Source: Streptomyces sp. NBRC 109706 (GTDB lineage Bacteria > Actinomycetota > Actinomycetes > Streptomycetales > Streptomycetaceae). From it: 64,000 nt of DNA. The notes below the pieces were generated by a model. It was not told where the DNA came from and did no database searches. It saw nothing but the letters and a program-made list of their open reading frames with translations. The stretch is taken from assembly GCF_000974485.1 (NCBI RefSeq), contig NZ_BBOM01000004.1:62001-126000 (forward strand). Reading direction: 5' to 3'. A program made the translations under genes and the position numbers. Below are positions 52,689-60,633 of the stretch, piece after piece (position 1 is the stretch's first letter; each line of letters begins with the position of its first letter).

Positions 52689-54737
52689 ATGGACACTCTC
52701 GGGACCAGCCTTGGCGTGCTGATCGCCGCGATCCTGATCATCGTTCTGGCCACGTTGTTCCTGCTCACCCGGCTCTTCCGCAAGGTGGAACAGGGCAAGG
52801 CGCTGATCGTCTCCAAGGTGCGCAAGGTGGATGTCACCTTCACCGGGGCCGTGGTGCTGCCGGTGCTGCACCGGGCGGAGGTCATGGACATCTCCGTGAA
52901 GGCCATCGAGATCGGCCGGACCGGCCACGAGGGCCTGATCTGCCAGGACAACATCCGCGCCGACATCCGCATCTCGTTCTTCGTGCGGGTCAACAAGACG
53001 GTGTCGGACGTGATCAAGGTGGCCCAGGCCATCGGCACCGAGCGGGCCAGCGACCGGTCCACGCTGCAGGAGCTGTTCAACGCGAAGTTCTCCGAGGCGC
53101 TGAAGACCGTCGGCAAGCAGCTGGACTTCGCCGACCTCTACACCAAGCGCGACGAGTTCCGCGACCGCATCATCGCCGTCATCGGCACCGACCTCAACGG
53201 CTACAGCCTGGAGGACGCGGCGATCGACTACCTGGAGCAGACCCCGCTCGGTCAGCTCGACAAGAACAACATCCTGGACGCCCAGGGCATCCGGAAGATC
53301 ACCGAACTCACCGCCGCCCAGCATGTGTTGACCAACGAGTTCCGGCGCAACGAGGAGAAGGAGATCACCCGCCAGAACGTGGACGCCAAGGAGGCCGTCC
53401 TGGAGCTGGAGCGCCGGCAGGCCGACGCGGAGATCAAGCAGCGCCGCGAGATCGAGACCGTGCGGGCCCGCGAGGAGGCCGAGACCGCCAAGGTCCAGGC
53501 CGAGGAGCGGCTGCGCGCCCAGGCCGCGCACCTGAAGACCGACGAGGTCCTCGGGGTGCAGAACGAGAACCGCGAGCGCGAGGTCGCCGTCGCCCGGCTC
53601 AACCGCGACCGGGTGGTGGCCATCGAGAACGAGCGGATCGAGAAGGACCGCATGCTGGAGGTCATCGCCCGCGACCGGGAGACCGGCCTCAACCGGATCG
53701 CCGCCGACAAGGAACTGGAGGGCGAGAAGCGGGACATCGCCGATGTGATCCGGGAGCGGATCGCCGTCGAGAAGACCGTCGCCCAGCAGGAGGAGGACAT
53801 CAAGCGGCTGCGCGCGGTCGAGGAGGCCGAGCGGCAGCGGCAGGCCGTCATCATCGCCGCCGAGGCGGAGGCCCAGGAGCGGCTGGTCAAGGACATCAAG
53901 GCCGCCGAGGCCGCCGAGACGGCCGCCGTGCACCGCGCCAACGAGACCCTGACCATCGCCGAGGCCCAGCGCAAGGCCGCCGAGTTGGAGGCGCAGGCCG
54001 CGATCCGGCTGGCCGAGGGCAAGCGCGCCGAGGCCGCCGCGCCCGGCATGGCCGAGGCCGAGGTGCAGGAGCGGATGGCTCAGGCCATCGCCGCGACCAA
54101 GCGGGCCGAGGCGGACGCCGCCCGGGAGATGGGCCTGGCCGAGGCCGAGGCGCTGCGCGAGAAGATGGGCGCCGAGGCGACCGGCATCAAGGAGAAGGCC
54201 GAGTCGATGGCCGTGCTGGACGCGGCCAGCCGGGAGCACGAGGAGTACCGACTGCGCCTGGAGGCCGACAAGGACGTCAGGCTCGCCGGCATCGACGTGC
54301 AGCGGCAGATCGCCGAGTCCCAGGCCGCGCTGGTCGGCGCCGGCCTGGAGAACGCGAAGATCGACATCGTCGGCGGCGACACCGTGTTCTTCGAGAAGCT
54401 GGTCGGCGCCATCTCGGCCGGCAAGAGCCTGGACGGCTTCATCGACCGCTCCGAGCACGCGCAGGCCCTGGCCGGCCCGTGGCTGGACAAGGAGAACTCC
54501 ACCTTCACCGAGGACATCGGCCGGATGGTCGGCGGCCTGGGCGCCGGCGGACTGCGGGACCTGACGCTGGCCGGGCTGCTCAGCGGCCTGATCGCCAAGG
54601 GCGGCGACGCCGGCGGCCAGTTGGGCGGCCTGCTGGAGACGCTGCGGGCCCAGGGCCTCGGCGACACCCGCGTCGCCGAACTGGCCGGCGCCAACGGCAG
54701 GTTGGTCAAGGGCGACGGACCCCGCCTGGAGAAGTAG
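52689..54737 (+). CDS. Flotillin family protein (SPFH/band 7, YqiK-like)
   Basis: A 682-residue membrane scaffold protein. A single N-terminal membrane anchor (LGVLIAAILIIVLATLFLLT, about 8-27) is followed by the SPFH domain (EQGKALIVSKVRKVDVTFTG to IDYLEQTPLGQLDKNNILDA, about 35-200) and a long coiled coil rich in Ala/Glu/Arg (about 210-560, for example RRQADAEIKQRREIETVRAR). The C-terminal part contains VGGDTVFFEKLVGAISAGKS and a Gly-rich stretch. Flotillins assemble at the membrane and organise lipid microdomains. GGGGGGCC precedes ATG 52689. The order YqiJ-like, flotillin, giant ATPase suggests a functional unit. A 22 bp hairpin follows the stop. Confidence 0.93.
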   Translation: MDTLGTSLGVLIAAILIIVLATLFLLTRLFRKVEQGKALIVSKVRKVDVTFTGAVVLPVLHRAEVMDISVKAIEIGRTGHEGLICQDNIRADIRISFFVRVNKTVSDVIKVAQAIGTERASDRSTLQELFNAKFSEALKTVGKQLDFADLYTKRDEFRDRIIAVIGTDLNGYSLEDAAIDYLEQTPLGQLDKNNILDAQGIRKITELTAAQHVLTNEFRRNEEKEITRQNVDAKEAVLELERRQADAEIKQRREIETVRAREEAETAKVQAEERLRAQAAHLKTDEVLGVQNENREREVAVARLNRDRVVAIENERIEKDRMLEVIARDRETGLNRIAADKELEGEKRDIADVIRERIAVEKTVAQQEEDIKRLRAVEEAERQRQAVIIAAEAEAQERLVKDIKAAEAAETAAVHRANETLTIAEAQRKAAELEAQAAIRLAEGKRAEAAAPGMAEAEVQERMAQAIAATKRAEADAAREMGLAEAEALREKMGAEATGIKEKAESMAVLDAASREHEEYRLRLEADKDVRLAGIDVQRQIAESQAALVGAGLENAKIDIVGGDTVFFEKLVGAISAGKSLDGFIDRSEHAQALAGPWLDKENSTFTEDIGRMVGGLGAGGLRDLTLAGLLSGLIAKGGDAGGQLGGLLETLRAQGLGDTRVAELAGANGRLVKGDGPRLEK

Positions 54738-54743
54738 GGGGAC

Positions 54744-54793
54744 GGCGCCCCCGCCCTCCCCCGGCCCGGATGCCGGGGGAGGGCGGGGGCGCC
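54744..54793 (+). terminator. Perfect 22 bp hairpin after the flotillin gene
   Basis: Arms 54744-54765 and 54772-54793 are exact reverse complements around a 6 nt loop, starting 7 nt after the flotillin stop and 43 nt before the ATPase start. Strong terminator by any measure; it may also be read through or processed. Confidence 0.9.
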
Positions 54794-54836
54794 GCGCGGG
54801 GCTAGGACGGCACAGACACGGCTGGGGGTAGCGAAG

Positions 54837-57800
54837 GTGACCACGCGGGTGGCGGAGAGCACCACGGAAGAACGGCTTGACCACGGCACCTACGAGGTGC
54901 TGAGAGACCGACTGACCACGGCCGCCGGCGAGTTGGCCGAACGGGCGCGGGCGCTCAACACGGAACGCGTGGCGACCTTCGGCGGCCGGGAGCTGGAGCT
55001 GGTCGCCACCGACCGGCTGCGCACCGAACGCGACAGCCTCCCCCGCGATCTGGTGCGGGTCGGCGACGCGCTGCTGCTGGGCTACCAGGTGCCGCCGGCC
55101 CCCGGCCAGTCCACCGACGTCGGCGATGTCTTCGGCCTCTACCGGCCGGCCGGCGAGGGCTTCGTGCCCGTACCGCCGGACGCCGTCCCCGGCCTGCTCG
55201 ACGACCCCGCCTTCCGACGGGACTTCGCCGAACTCTTTCGCTACTTCCAGCAGTCCAGGCTGCTCAGGCTGCGGCTGGTCGGCGCACTGCTGCTCGCCGT
55301 CTTCCGCACCGGTGAACGCCTCGACGACATCCGGGTGTTGCGCTGGCGGCTGCACCCCGACGGCCGCCCCGAGTATGTCGACGCCAAGGGCGAACGCGAC
55401 CATGTGCTGCCGCCCCCGCACGAGGTCGTCTGGGTGGCGACCACCCGCGAGGACCATGTCCCCGGCAAGCACCCGCATATCGCCATCGACGACACCGTCT
55501 ATTTGGCGACTGCCGGCGGCACCCTGACCGTCAAGACCGAGAACGACACCGGCACCGCCGAGGGGCGCTACAGCGAGCCGCTGGCCGAACCGCTCCAGTC
55601 GCTGGCCGACGCCCAGGTCGCCTGGGCCCGCGCCGGCGCGCTGCTGCTGCTCTCCGTGCTGCCGTACAACGAGAGCGCGCACCGCTATCTGGTGTACAAC
55701 TCCCGCACCAGGGAGATCGTCCGGCTCGACGGCCTCGGCCAGGGCTGCCGGGTGCTCCCCGACGACCAGGGCGTGATCTTCCCCGGCGGCTACTACCTCT
55801 CCGCCGCGCCCGCCGGATCCGCCGCCCGCGTCTTCGACATCGACACCGAGGACCTGGAGTACGAGCAGCTGCTCCGCTCGCCCAACGGCGAGGACCTGCT
55901 CTATGTCTTCCGCGCCCACGCGCGCGGCCGCGCCCTGCTGCTGCCGTACAACCTGATCGACAAGTCGGTGCGCAACCCGGTCAGTTGCCTGGGCTTCGCG
56001 CTCTTCGACGACGGCCGTCTGGTGGTCTGCCGCGCCGAGGCCGCCGAGGCGTCCCGGGTGCATCCCGTGCAGCTGTGGCACACCCCGTTCGCCAGCGAGG
56101 AGCACGCCGCAGGGCAGCCCGCCGGCACCGGGCCGCTCGCCCGGATCGGCAACGCCGACCTGGTGCGCGGCATCTCCGACGCCTTCACCGTCGCCCGGAT
56201 GGCCGGCGAACTCGAACCGGACACCGCCGTGTTCGAGGCCGTGGTCGCGGCCTGCGACCGGCTCACCGACCAGTACCACTGGCTGACGCTGCCCGGCACC
56301 CACGCCCTGCACGAGCCGCTGGCCACCGTCCGCGCGTCCGCCGACCAGGTCATCGACGAGTACGAGCGGATCAGGCAGCTCCGCGAACAGGCCGCCGCCG
56401 CGCTCACCGAGGCGCGGGACGAGATCACCGCCCTGGTGCGGCGCGCCAGGGGCGAGGCCCCGCGCGGCGCCGCCGAATGGGTCACCCTGCTCACCCGGCT
56501 CCGCCGCGCCCAGGGCCGGGTCGCTGCGCTCCGCGACACCCGCCATATCGACACCGCCGGGCTGGACGCGCTCGACGAGACCCTGGCCGAGTCGCTGACC
56601 GCCACCGGCCGTCGCGCCGTCGCCTTCCTCTCCCGCGAGGACGCGTTCGACGAGAGCCACGCCGCCATCGCCACCCTCACCGAACGCGCCGGCACCGTGG
56701 AGAGCGTCGCCGACGCCGCGCCGCTCGCCGCCGAATGCGACGAGCACGCCGACGAACTCCGCACCGTCACCGATGTGATCGGCACCCTGGAGATCGACGA
56801 CGCCCTGGTGCGCACCGATCTGCTGACCCGGATCGGCGAGGTGATGGGCGCCGTCAACCGGGCCCGCGCCGTGCTGGACGGACGCCGCCGGGAACTTCTG
56901 GAGACCGAGGGCCGCGCCGAGTTCGCCGCCGAGTACGCGCTGCTCGGCCAGTCCGTCACCGGCGCGCTGGCCGCCGCCGGCACCCCCGAGGAGTGCGACG
57001 AACACCTCGGCCGGCTGCTGCTCCAGGTGGAGAACCTGGAGGCCAGGTTCGGCACCTTCGACGACTTCCTCACCCAACTCGCCGACCAGCGCGAGGAGAT
57101 CTACGAGACCTTCGCCGCCCGCAAGCAGGCCCAGCTGGACGACCAGGCCAGGCACGCGGAACGGCTCGCCGCGTCCGCCGAGCGGGTGCTCGACACCGTG
57201 GGCCGCCGCGCCACCGCGCAGAGCAGCCAGGACGAGGTCAACGCCTACTTCGCCGCCGACCCGCTGGTCGCCAGGGTCCGCGCCACCGCCGAGGAACTGC
57301 GCACCATCGGCGGCCATGTCCGCGCCGACGAGATCGAGGGCCGGCTCACCGCGCTGCGCCAGGAGGCCGGCCGCGCGCTGCGCGACCGGGCCGACCTGTT
57401 CGGCGCCGACGGCACCATCCGGCTCGGCAGGCACCACTTCACCGCCGTCCAGCAGCCCGTCGACCTCACCCTCGTCCCGCACGACGGCGGTCTCGCGTTC
57501 GCCGTCACCGGCACCGACTACCGGGCCGCCGTCACCGACCAGGAGCTGGCCGCCGCCCGGCACTTCTGGGACCAGCCGCTGGCCTCCGAATCCCCCGAGG
57601 TCTACCGCGCCGAACACCTGGCCGCCGCCGTGCTCACCGGGCTGCGCCCCGAGGAGCTGGCACAGGCCGCCGACGAGACGCGACTCCTCGAACTGGTAAG
57701 GAGGTTCGCCGAGGCCGCCTATGACGAGGGCTATGACAGGGGCGTCCACGACCAGGACGCGACGCGGATCCTGTCCGCCGTGCTACGGCTGCGCGAGGGC

Positions 57801-59654
57801 GCGGGACTGCTGCGCTTCCCGCCCGGGGTCCGCGCGCTGGCCCAGCTGTTCTGGGCCCATGGCACCGGCGAGGAGGCCCGCGTCGGCTGGATCGTCAGGG
57901 CCCAGTCGCTGGCCCGCGCGCGGACCGTGTTCCAGGGCTCCGGCGGCCCCGACGCCGTCGCCGCGCTCGCCGCCGAACTCACCGAAGCCGCCGACGCGTT
58001 CCTCGCCGCACTGCCCCGCTCCGGCGGCCTGCCCGAGCGGGCGCCCGCCGCGCTCGGCGACTATCTGGTCGAGGAGTTGAGCACCGGCAAGCCCGCGTTC
58101 GCCACCAGCGGCGCCGCCACCGCGCTGCTGGACGACTTCCGGTCCGCCATCGGCGACCCCGGCAGCCGCGAGCTGGCCCAGGACCTCAAGGCCATCGGGC
58201 CCGACCTGGCCGCCCGCCACCAGCTGGTGACCGCCTGGCTCGGCGCGTTCACCGCCGCCCACGAACGGGAGACCACCGACCTGCCCGAGGCCGCCGCCGT
58301 CGAACTCACCGGCGAAACGCTGGAACACCGCCAGCTCGACGCCCCGCTGACCGCCACCATCAGCGGCCTGCTGGGCAGCCACCCCAGGCTGCCCCGGGGC
58401 GAACTCACCCTGCGGCTCGACGAGTTCCTGGCCCGCACCGACGAGTTCCGCACCGTCCGGGTGCCCGCGCACCGCGCCTATGTGCGGCGCCGCAACGCGC
58501 TGCTGGACGCCGAACGCCGCCGGCTGCGCCTGGACTCCTACCGTCCCCGGGTGATGCCGGCGTTCGTCCGCAACCGGCTGCTGGACGAGGTCTATCTGCC
58601 GCTGATCGGCGACAACCTCGCCAAACAGCTCGGCACCGCCGGCGCCGACCGGCGCACCGACAGCCAGGGCCTGCTGATGCTGCTCTCCCCGCCCGGCTAC
58701 GGCAAGACCACGTTGATGGAGTATGTCGCCGCCCGGCTCGGCATGGTCTTCGTCAAGGTGGACGGCCCCGCGCTCGGCCACCACACCACCTCACTGGACC
58801 CGAACGCGGCCCCCGACGCGGCGGCCCGCCGCGAGGTGGAGAAGCTCAACTTCGCGCTGGAGATGGGCAACAACGTGCTGCTGCATCTCGACGACATCCA
58901 GCACACCTCGCCCGAACTGCTCCAGCGCTTCATCCCGCTCTGCGACGCCCAGCGCCGCATCGACGGGGTGCGCACCGCCGACGGCGAGGCCGTCACCCAC
59001 GATCTGCGCGGCAAACGCTTCGCCGTCTGCATGGCGGGCAACCCGTTCACCGAGTCCGGCAGCCGCTTCCGGGTGCCCGACATGCTCGCCAACCGGGCCG
59101 ACGTGTGGAACCTGGGCGATGTGCTCAGCGGCCGGGAGGAGCTGTTCGCGCTCAGCCATATCGAGAACGCCCTCACCGCCAACCCGGTGCTGGCGCCGCT
59201 GGCCGCCCGCGAACGCGCCGACATCGAGCTGCTGGTGCGCCTCGCCAGGGGCGACGAGACGGCATCGCCCGAGCGGCTGCGCCACCCCTACACACCCAGC
59301 GATCTGGAGCAGATCCTCGCCGTGCTGCGCAAGTTGCTGCACATCCAGGACACCACGCTCCGCGTCAACGCGGCCTATATCGCCTCCGCCACCCAGGAGG
59401 ACGCCACCCGCACCGAGCCCCCGTTCCGCCTCCAGGGCTCCTACCGCAACACCAACCAACTCGCCGAGCGCATCGTGCCGGTGATGAACGACGCCGAGGT
59501 CGAGGCGCTGATCGACGACCACTATCTGGCGGAGGCCCAGACCCTCACCACCGGCGCCGAGGCCAACCTCCTCAAGCTCGCCGAACTGCGCGGCCGCCTC
59601 ACCCCCGAGCAGGCCGAACGCTGGGCCGACATCAGGGCCGGCTACGCCCGCTGA
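54837..59654 (+). CDS. Giant AAA+ ATPase of the DUF3686/DNA repair ATPase type
   Basis: A 1605-residue cytoplasmic ATPase. The N-terminal ~450 residues form a beta-rich domain I associate with DUF3686 (ELELVATDRLRTERDSLPRD, DVGDVFGLYRPAGEGFVPVP, PHIAIDDTVYLATAGGTLTV). The middle (about 500-850) is helical coiled coil (YERIRQLREQAAAALTEARD), then a further mixed domain (about 900-1250). The C-terminal AAA+ module has Walker A PPGYGKTT (1285-1292), Walker B LLHLDDIQH (D1352-D1353) and a sensor-like CMAGNPFTESGSRF. Such proteins are often labelled DNA repair ATPase, but that is only a name. Context with flotillin and a YqiJ-like protein points to a membrane-linked role. GTG 54837; a strong terminator lies before it, so it may have its own promoter. 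Confidence 0.82.
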   Translation: MTTRVAESTTEERLDHGTYEVLRDRLTTAAGELAERARALNTERVATFGGRELELVATDRLRTERDSLPRDLVRVGDALLLGYQVPPAPGQSTDVGDVFGLYRPAGEGFVPVPPDAVPGLLDDPAFRRDFAELFRYFQQSRLLRLRLVGALLLAVFRTGERLDDIRVLRWRLHPDGRPEYVDAKGERDHVLPPPHEVVWVATTREDHVPGKHPHIAIDDTVYLATAGGTLTVKTENDTGTAEGRYSEPLAEPLQSLADAQVAWARAGALLLLSVLPYNESAHRYLVYNSRTREIVRLDGLGQGCRVLPDDQGVIFPGGYYLSAAPAGSAARVFDIDTEDLEYEQLLRSPNGEDLLYVFRAHARGRALLLPYNLIDKSVRNPVSCLGFALFDDGRLVVCRAEAAEASRVHPVQLWHTPFASEEHAAGQPAGTGPLARIGNADLVRGISDAFTVARMAGELEPDTAVFEAVVAACDRLTDQYHWLTLPGTHALHEPLATVRASADQVIDEYERIRQLREQAAAALTEARDEITALVRRARGEAPRGAAEWVTLLTRLRRAQGRVAALRDTRHIDTAGLDALDETLAESLTATGRRAVAFLSREDAFDESHAAIATLTERAGTVESVADAAPLAAECDEHADELRTVTDVIGTLEIDDALVRTDLLTRIGEVMGAVNRARAVLDGRRRELLETEGRAEFAAEYALLGQSVTGALAAAGTPEECDEHLGRLLLQVENLEARFGTFDDFLTQLADQREEIYETFAARKQAQLDDQARHAERLAASAERVLDTVGRRATAQSSQDEVNAYFAADPLVARVRATAEELRTIGGHVRADEIEGRLTALRQEAGRALRDRADLFGADGTIRLGRHHFTAVQQPVDLTLVPHDGGLAFAVTGTDYRAAVTDQELAAARHFWDQPLASESPEVYRAEHLAAAVLTGLRPEELAQAADETRLLELVRRFAEAAYDEGYDRGVHDQDATRILSAVLRLREGAGLLRFPPGVRALAQLFWAHGTGEEARVGWIVRAQSLARARTVFQGSGGPDAVAALAAELTEAADAFLAALPRSGGLPERAPAALGDYLVEELSTGKPAFATSGAATALLDDFRSAIGDPGSRELAQDLKAIGPDLAARHQLVTAWLGAFTAAHERETTDLPEAAAVELTGETLEHRQLDAPLTATISGLLGSHPRLPRGELTLRLDEFLARTDEFRTVRVPAHRAYVRRRNALLDAERRRLRLDSYRPRVMPAFVRNRLLDEVYLPLIGDNLAKQLGTAGADRRTDSQGLLMLLSPPGYGKTTLMEYVAARLGMVFVKVDGPALGHHTTSLDPNAAPDAAARREVEKLNFALEMGNNVLLHLDDIQHTSPELLQRFIPLCDAQRRIDGVRTADGEAVTHDLRGKRFAVCMAGNPFTESGSRFRVPDMLANRADVWNLGDVLSGREELFALSHIENALTANPVLAPLAARERADIELLVRLARGDETASPERLRHPYTPSDLEQILAVLRKLLHIQDTTLRVNAAYIASATQEDATRTEPPFRLQGSYRNTNQLAERIVPVMNDAEVEALIDDHYLAEAQTLTTGAEANLLKLAELRGRLTPEQAERWADIRAGYAR

Positions 59655-59675
59655 CCCCCGCCGACCACGCCGACA

Positions 59676-59744
59676 CCGCCCTCGCCCCGAGCACAAAGGC
59701 GAGGGCGGTGCCCGGATGCCCTGAGGCATCCCGGCACCGCCCTC
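59676..59744. terminator. Terminator region with two overlapping, mutually exclusive hairpins
   Basis: CCGCCCTCGCC (59676-59686) pairs with GGCGAGGGCGG (59698-59708), 11 bp. Bases 59701-59720 also pair with 59725-59744, a 20 bp stem with one mismatch and loop CTGA. The shared bases 59701-59708 cannot be in both. The element lies between the convergent ATPase and WXG100 genes. Confidence 0.85.
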
Positions 59745-59762
59745 ATACGCGGGAGGCGGGAA

Positions 59763-60062
59763 TCAGCCGCCGCGGATGGCGCCTTCGAGACCCTCGTCGG
59801 TCTCGCGGTAGGTGTCAGCCGCGGTCTTCAGGTACGTGCCCATGCCCTCAAGACCCTCGATGACCCTGCGCGCACCGGTGGTGAACTCGCGGTAGGACTC
59901 GTCGAAGGCACGGGAGGCGCGGCTCGTCACGAAGCCCGTCTGGACCAGGTTGTCGATGTAGCTCTGGAGCGACGACAGCTTCTGGTCGATCTGGTCCCGC
60001 TCATCGATGAGTCGGTCACCAGCCTCCTGCATATCGTCATAAGTCACATCCATATCGCTCAT
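59763..60062 (-). CDS. WXG100-type secreted protein lacking the WXG motif
   Basis: A 99-residue two-helix hairpin protein of the ESX/type VII secretion substrate size. The turn region NLVQTGFVTSRASRAFDESY aligns with the usual WxG turn, but Trp is replaced by Phe and Gly by Thr; there is no tryptophan in the protein. The C-terminal YRETDEG fits the YxxxD/E secretion signal. GAGGAGGGG precedes ATG 60062. It is divergent from the EccC-like secretion ATPase gene 570 bp away, supporting a type VII role. It would be exported as a dimer, with itself or a partner gene not seen here. Confidence 0.82.
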   Translation of the reverse strand: MSDMDVTYDDMQEAGDRLIDERDQIDQKLSSLQSYIDNLVQTGFVTSRASRAFDESYREFTTGARRVIEGLEGMGTYLKTAADTYRETDEGLEGAIRGG

Positions 60063-60633
60063 GGCGGTCCCCTCCTCTGGCCCTGGCGGGGGCCTTCCCC
60101 CCGCTGCGTGCGGTACGGCGTCGCGGTCACGTCCGAGACGGCACGCCGTCGGACCACAGCCTACGTGTGCGTCAACTCGGACGAAAGCCCCGTCCCCGGC
60201 AGCCTCCGCTCGACCTCAACAACACCAAGGACGTCGCCGGTTGGCGGCCGGTTGCGCTGAACCCAGAGGTATTTCGTGGGATTTCCGCGACGTGTAGCGG
60301 GAGGCGTTCGCGGGTCGTCCGCAAGCCCGTCACCGGCGCACGATCACCCCTCGCGCCACCCCACGCCCCCCGGGGCGCGGGACCGACAGCGGGACGACGG
60401 ATTGGCGCCCCCGGCGCTCCCGTTTCGCTTCCAACCGGGACAAAACTGGGGCATCGTGGAAGCCATACGGAAGCACCGGGAACCAGCGGGGCTTTCACCG
60501 CATCTCCGCCCTCGGGGCGGCTGGCTCTCCCGCACCCGTCCGGGCTCTTGCCCCCCACGGGCACCATGCGGCGGGATGCGATGATGTGCGGGTTCAGCCA
60601 ACTGGAGATCGTGTCAGCAACGGGAGGATGAGT
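60063..60633. other. Divergent intergenic region between the WXG100 and eccC genes
   Basis: About 570 bp with no credible protein-coding gene; open frames are Arg/Pro/Ser-rich. On the reverse strand TAGGCT at about 60159-60164 could be a -10 for the WXG100 gene with a ~100 nt leader, but no -35 stands out. For eccC, GGGAGG is 6 nt before GTG 60634. Confidence 0.45.

Noticed and set aside
52587..57749. Reverse-strand open frame of 1720 codons opposite the flotillin and ATPase genes
   Set aside because: It is Gly/Val/Leu/His-rich and mirrors the codon structure of the + strand genes; high GC leaves long antisense frames without stops. No family features.
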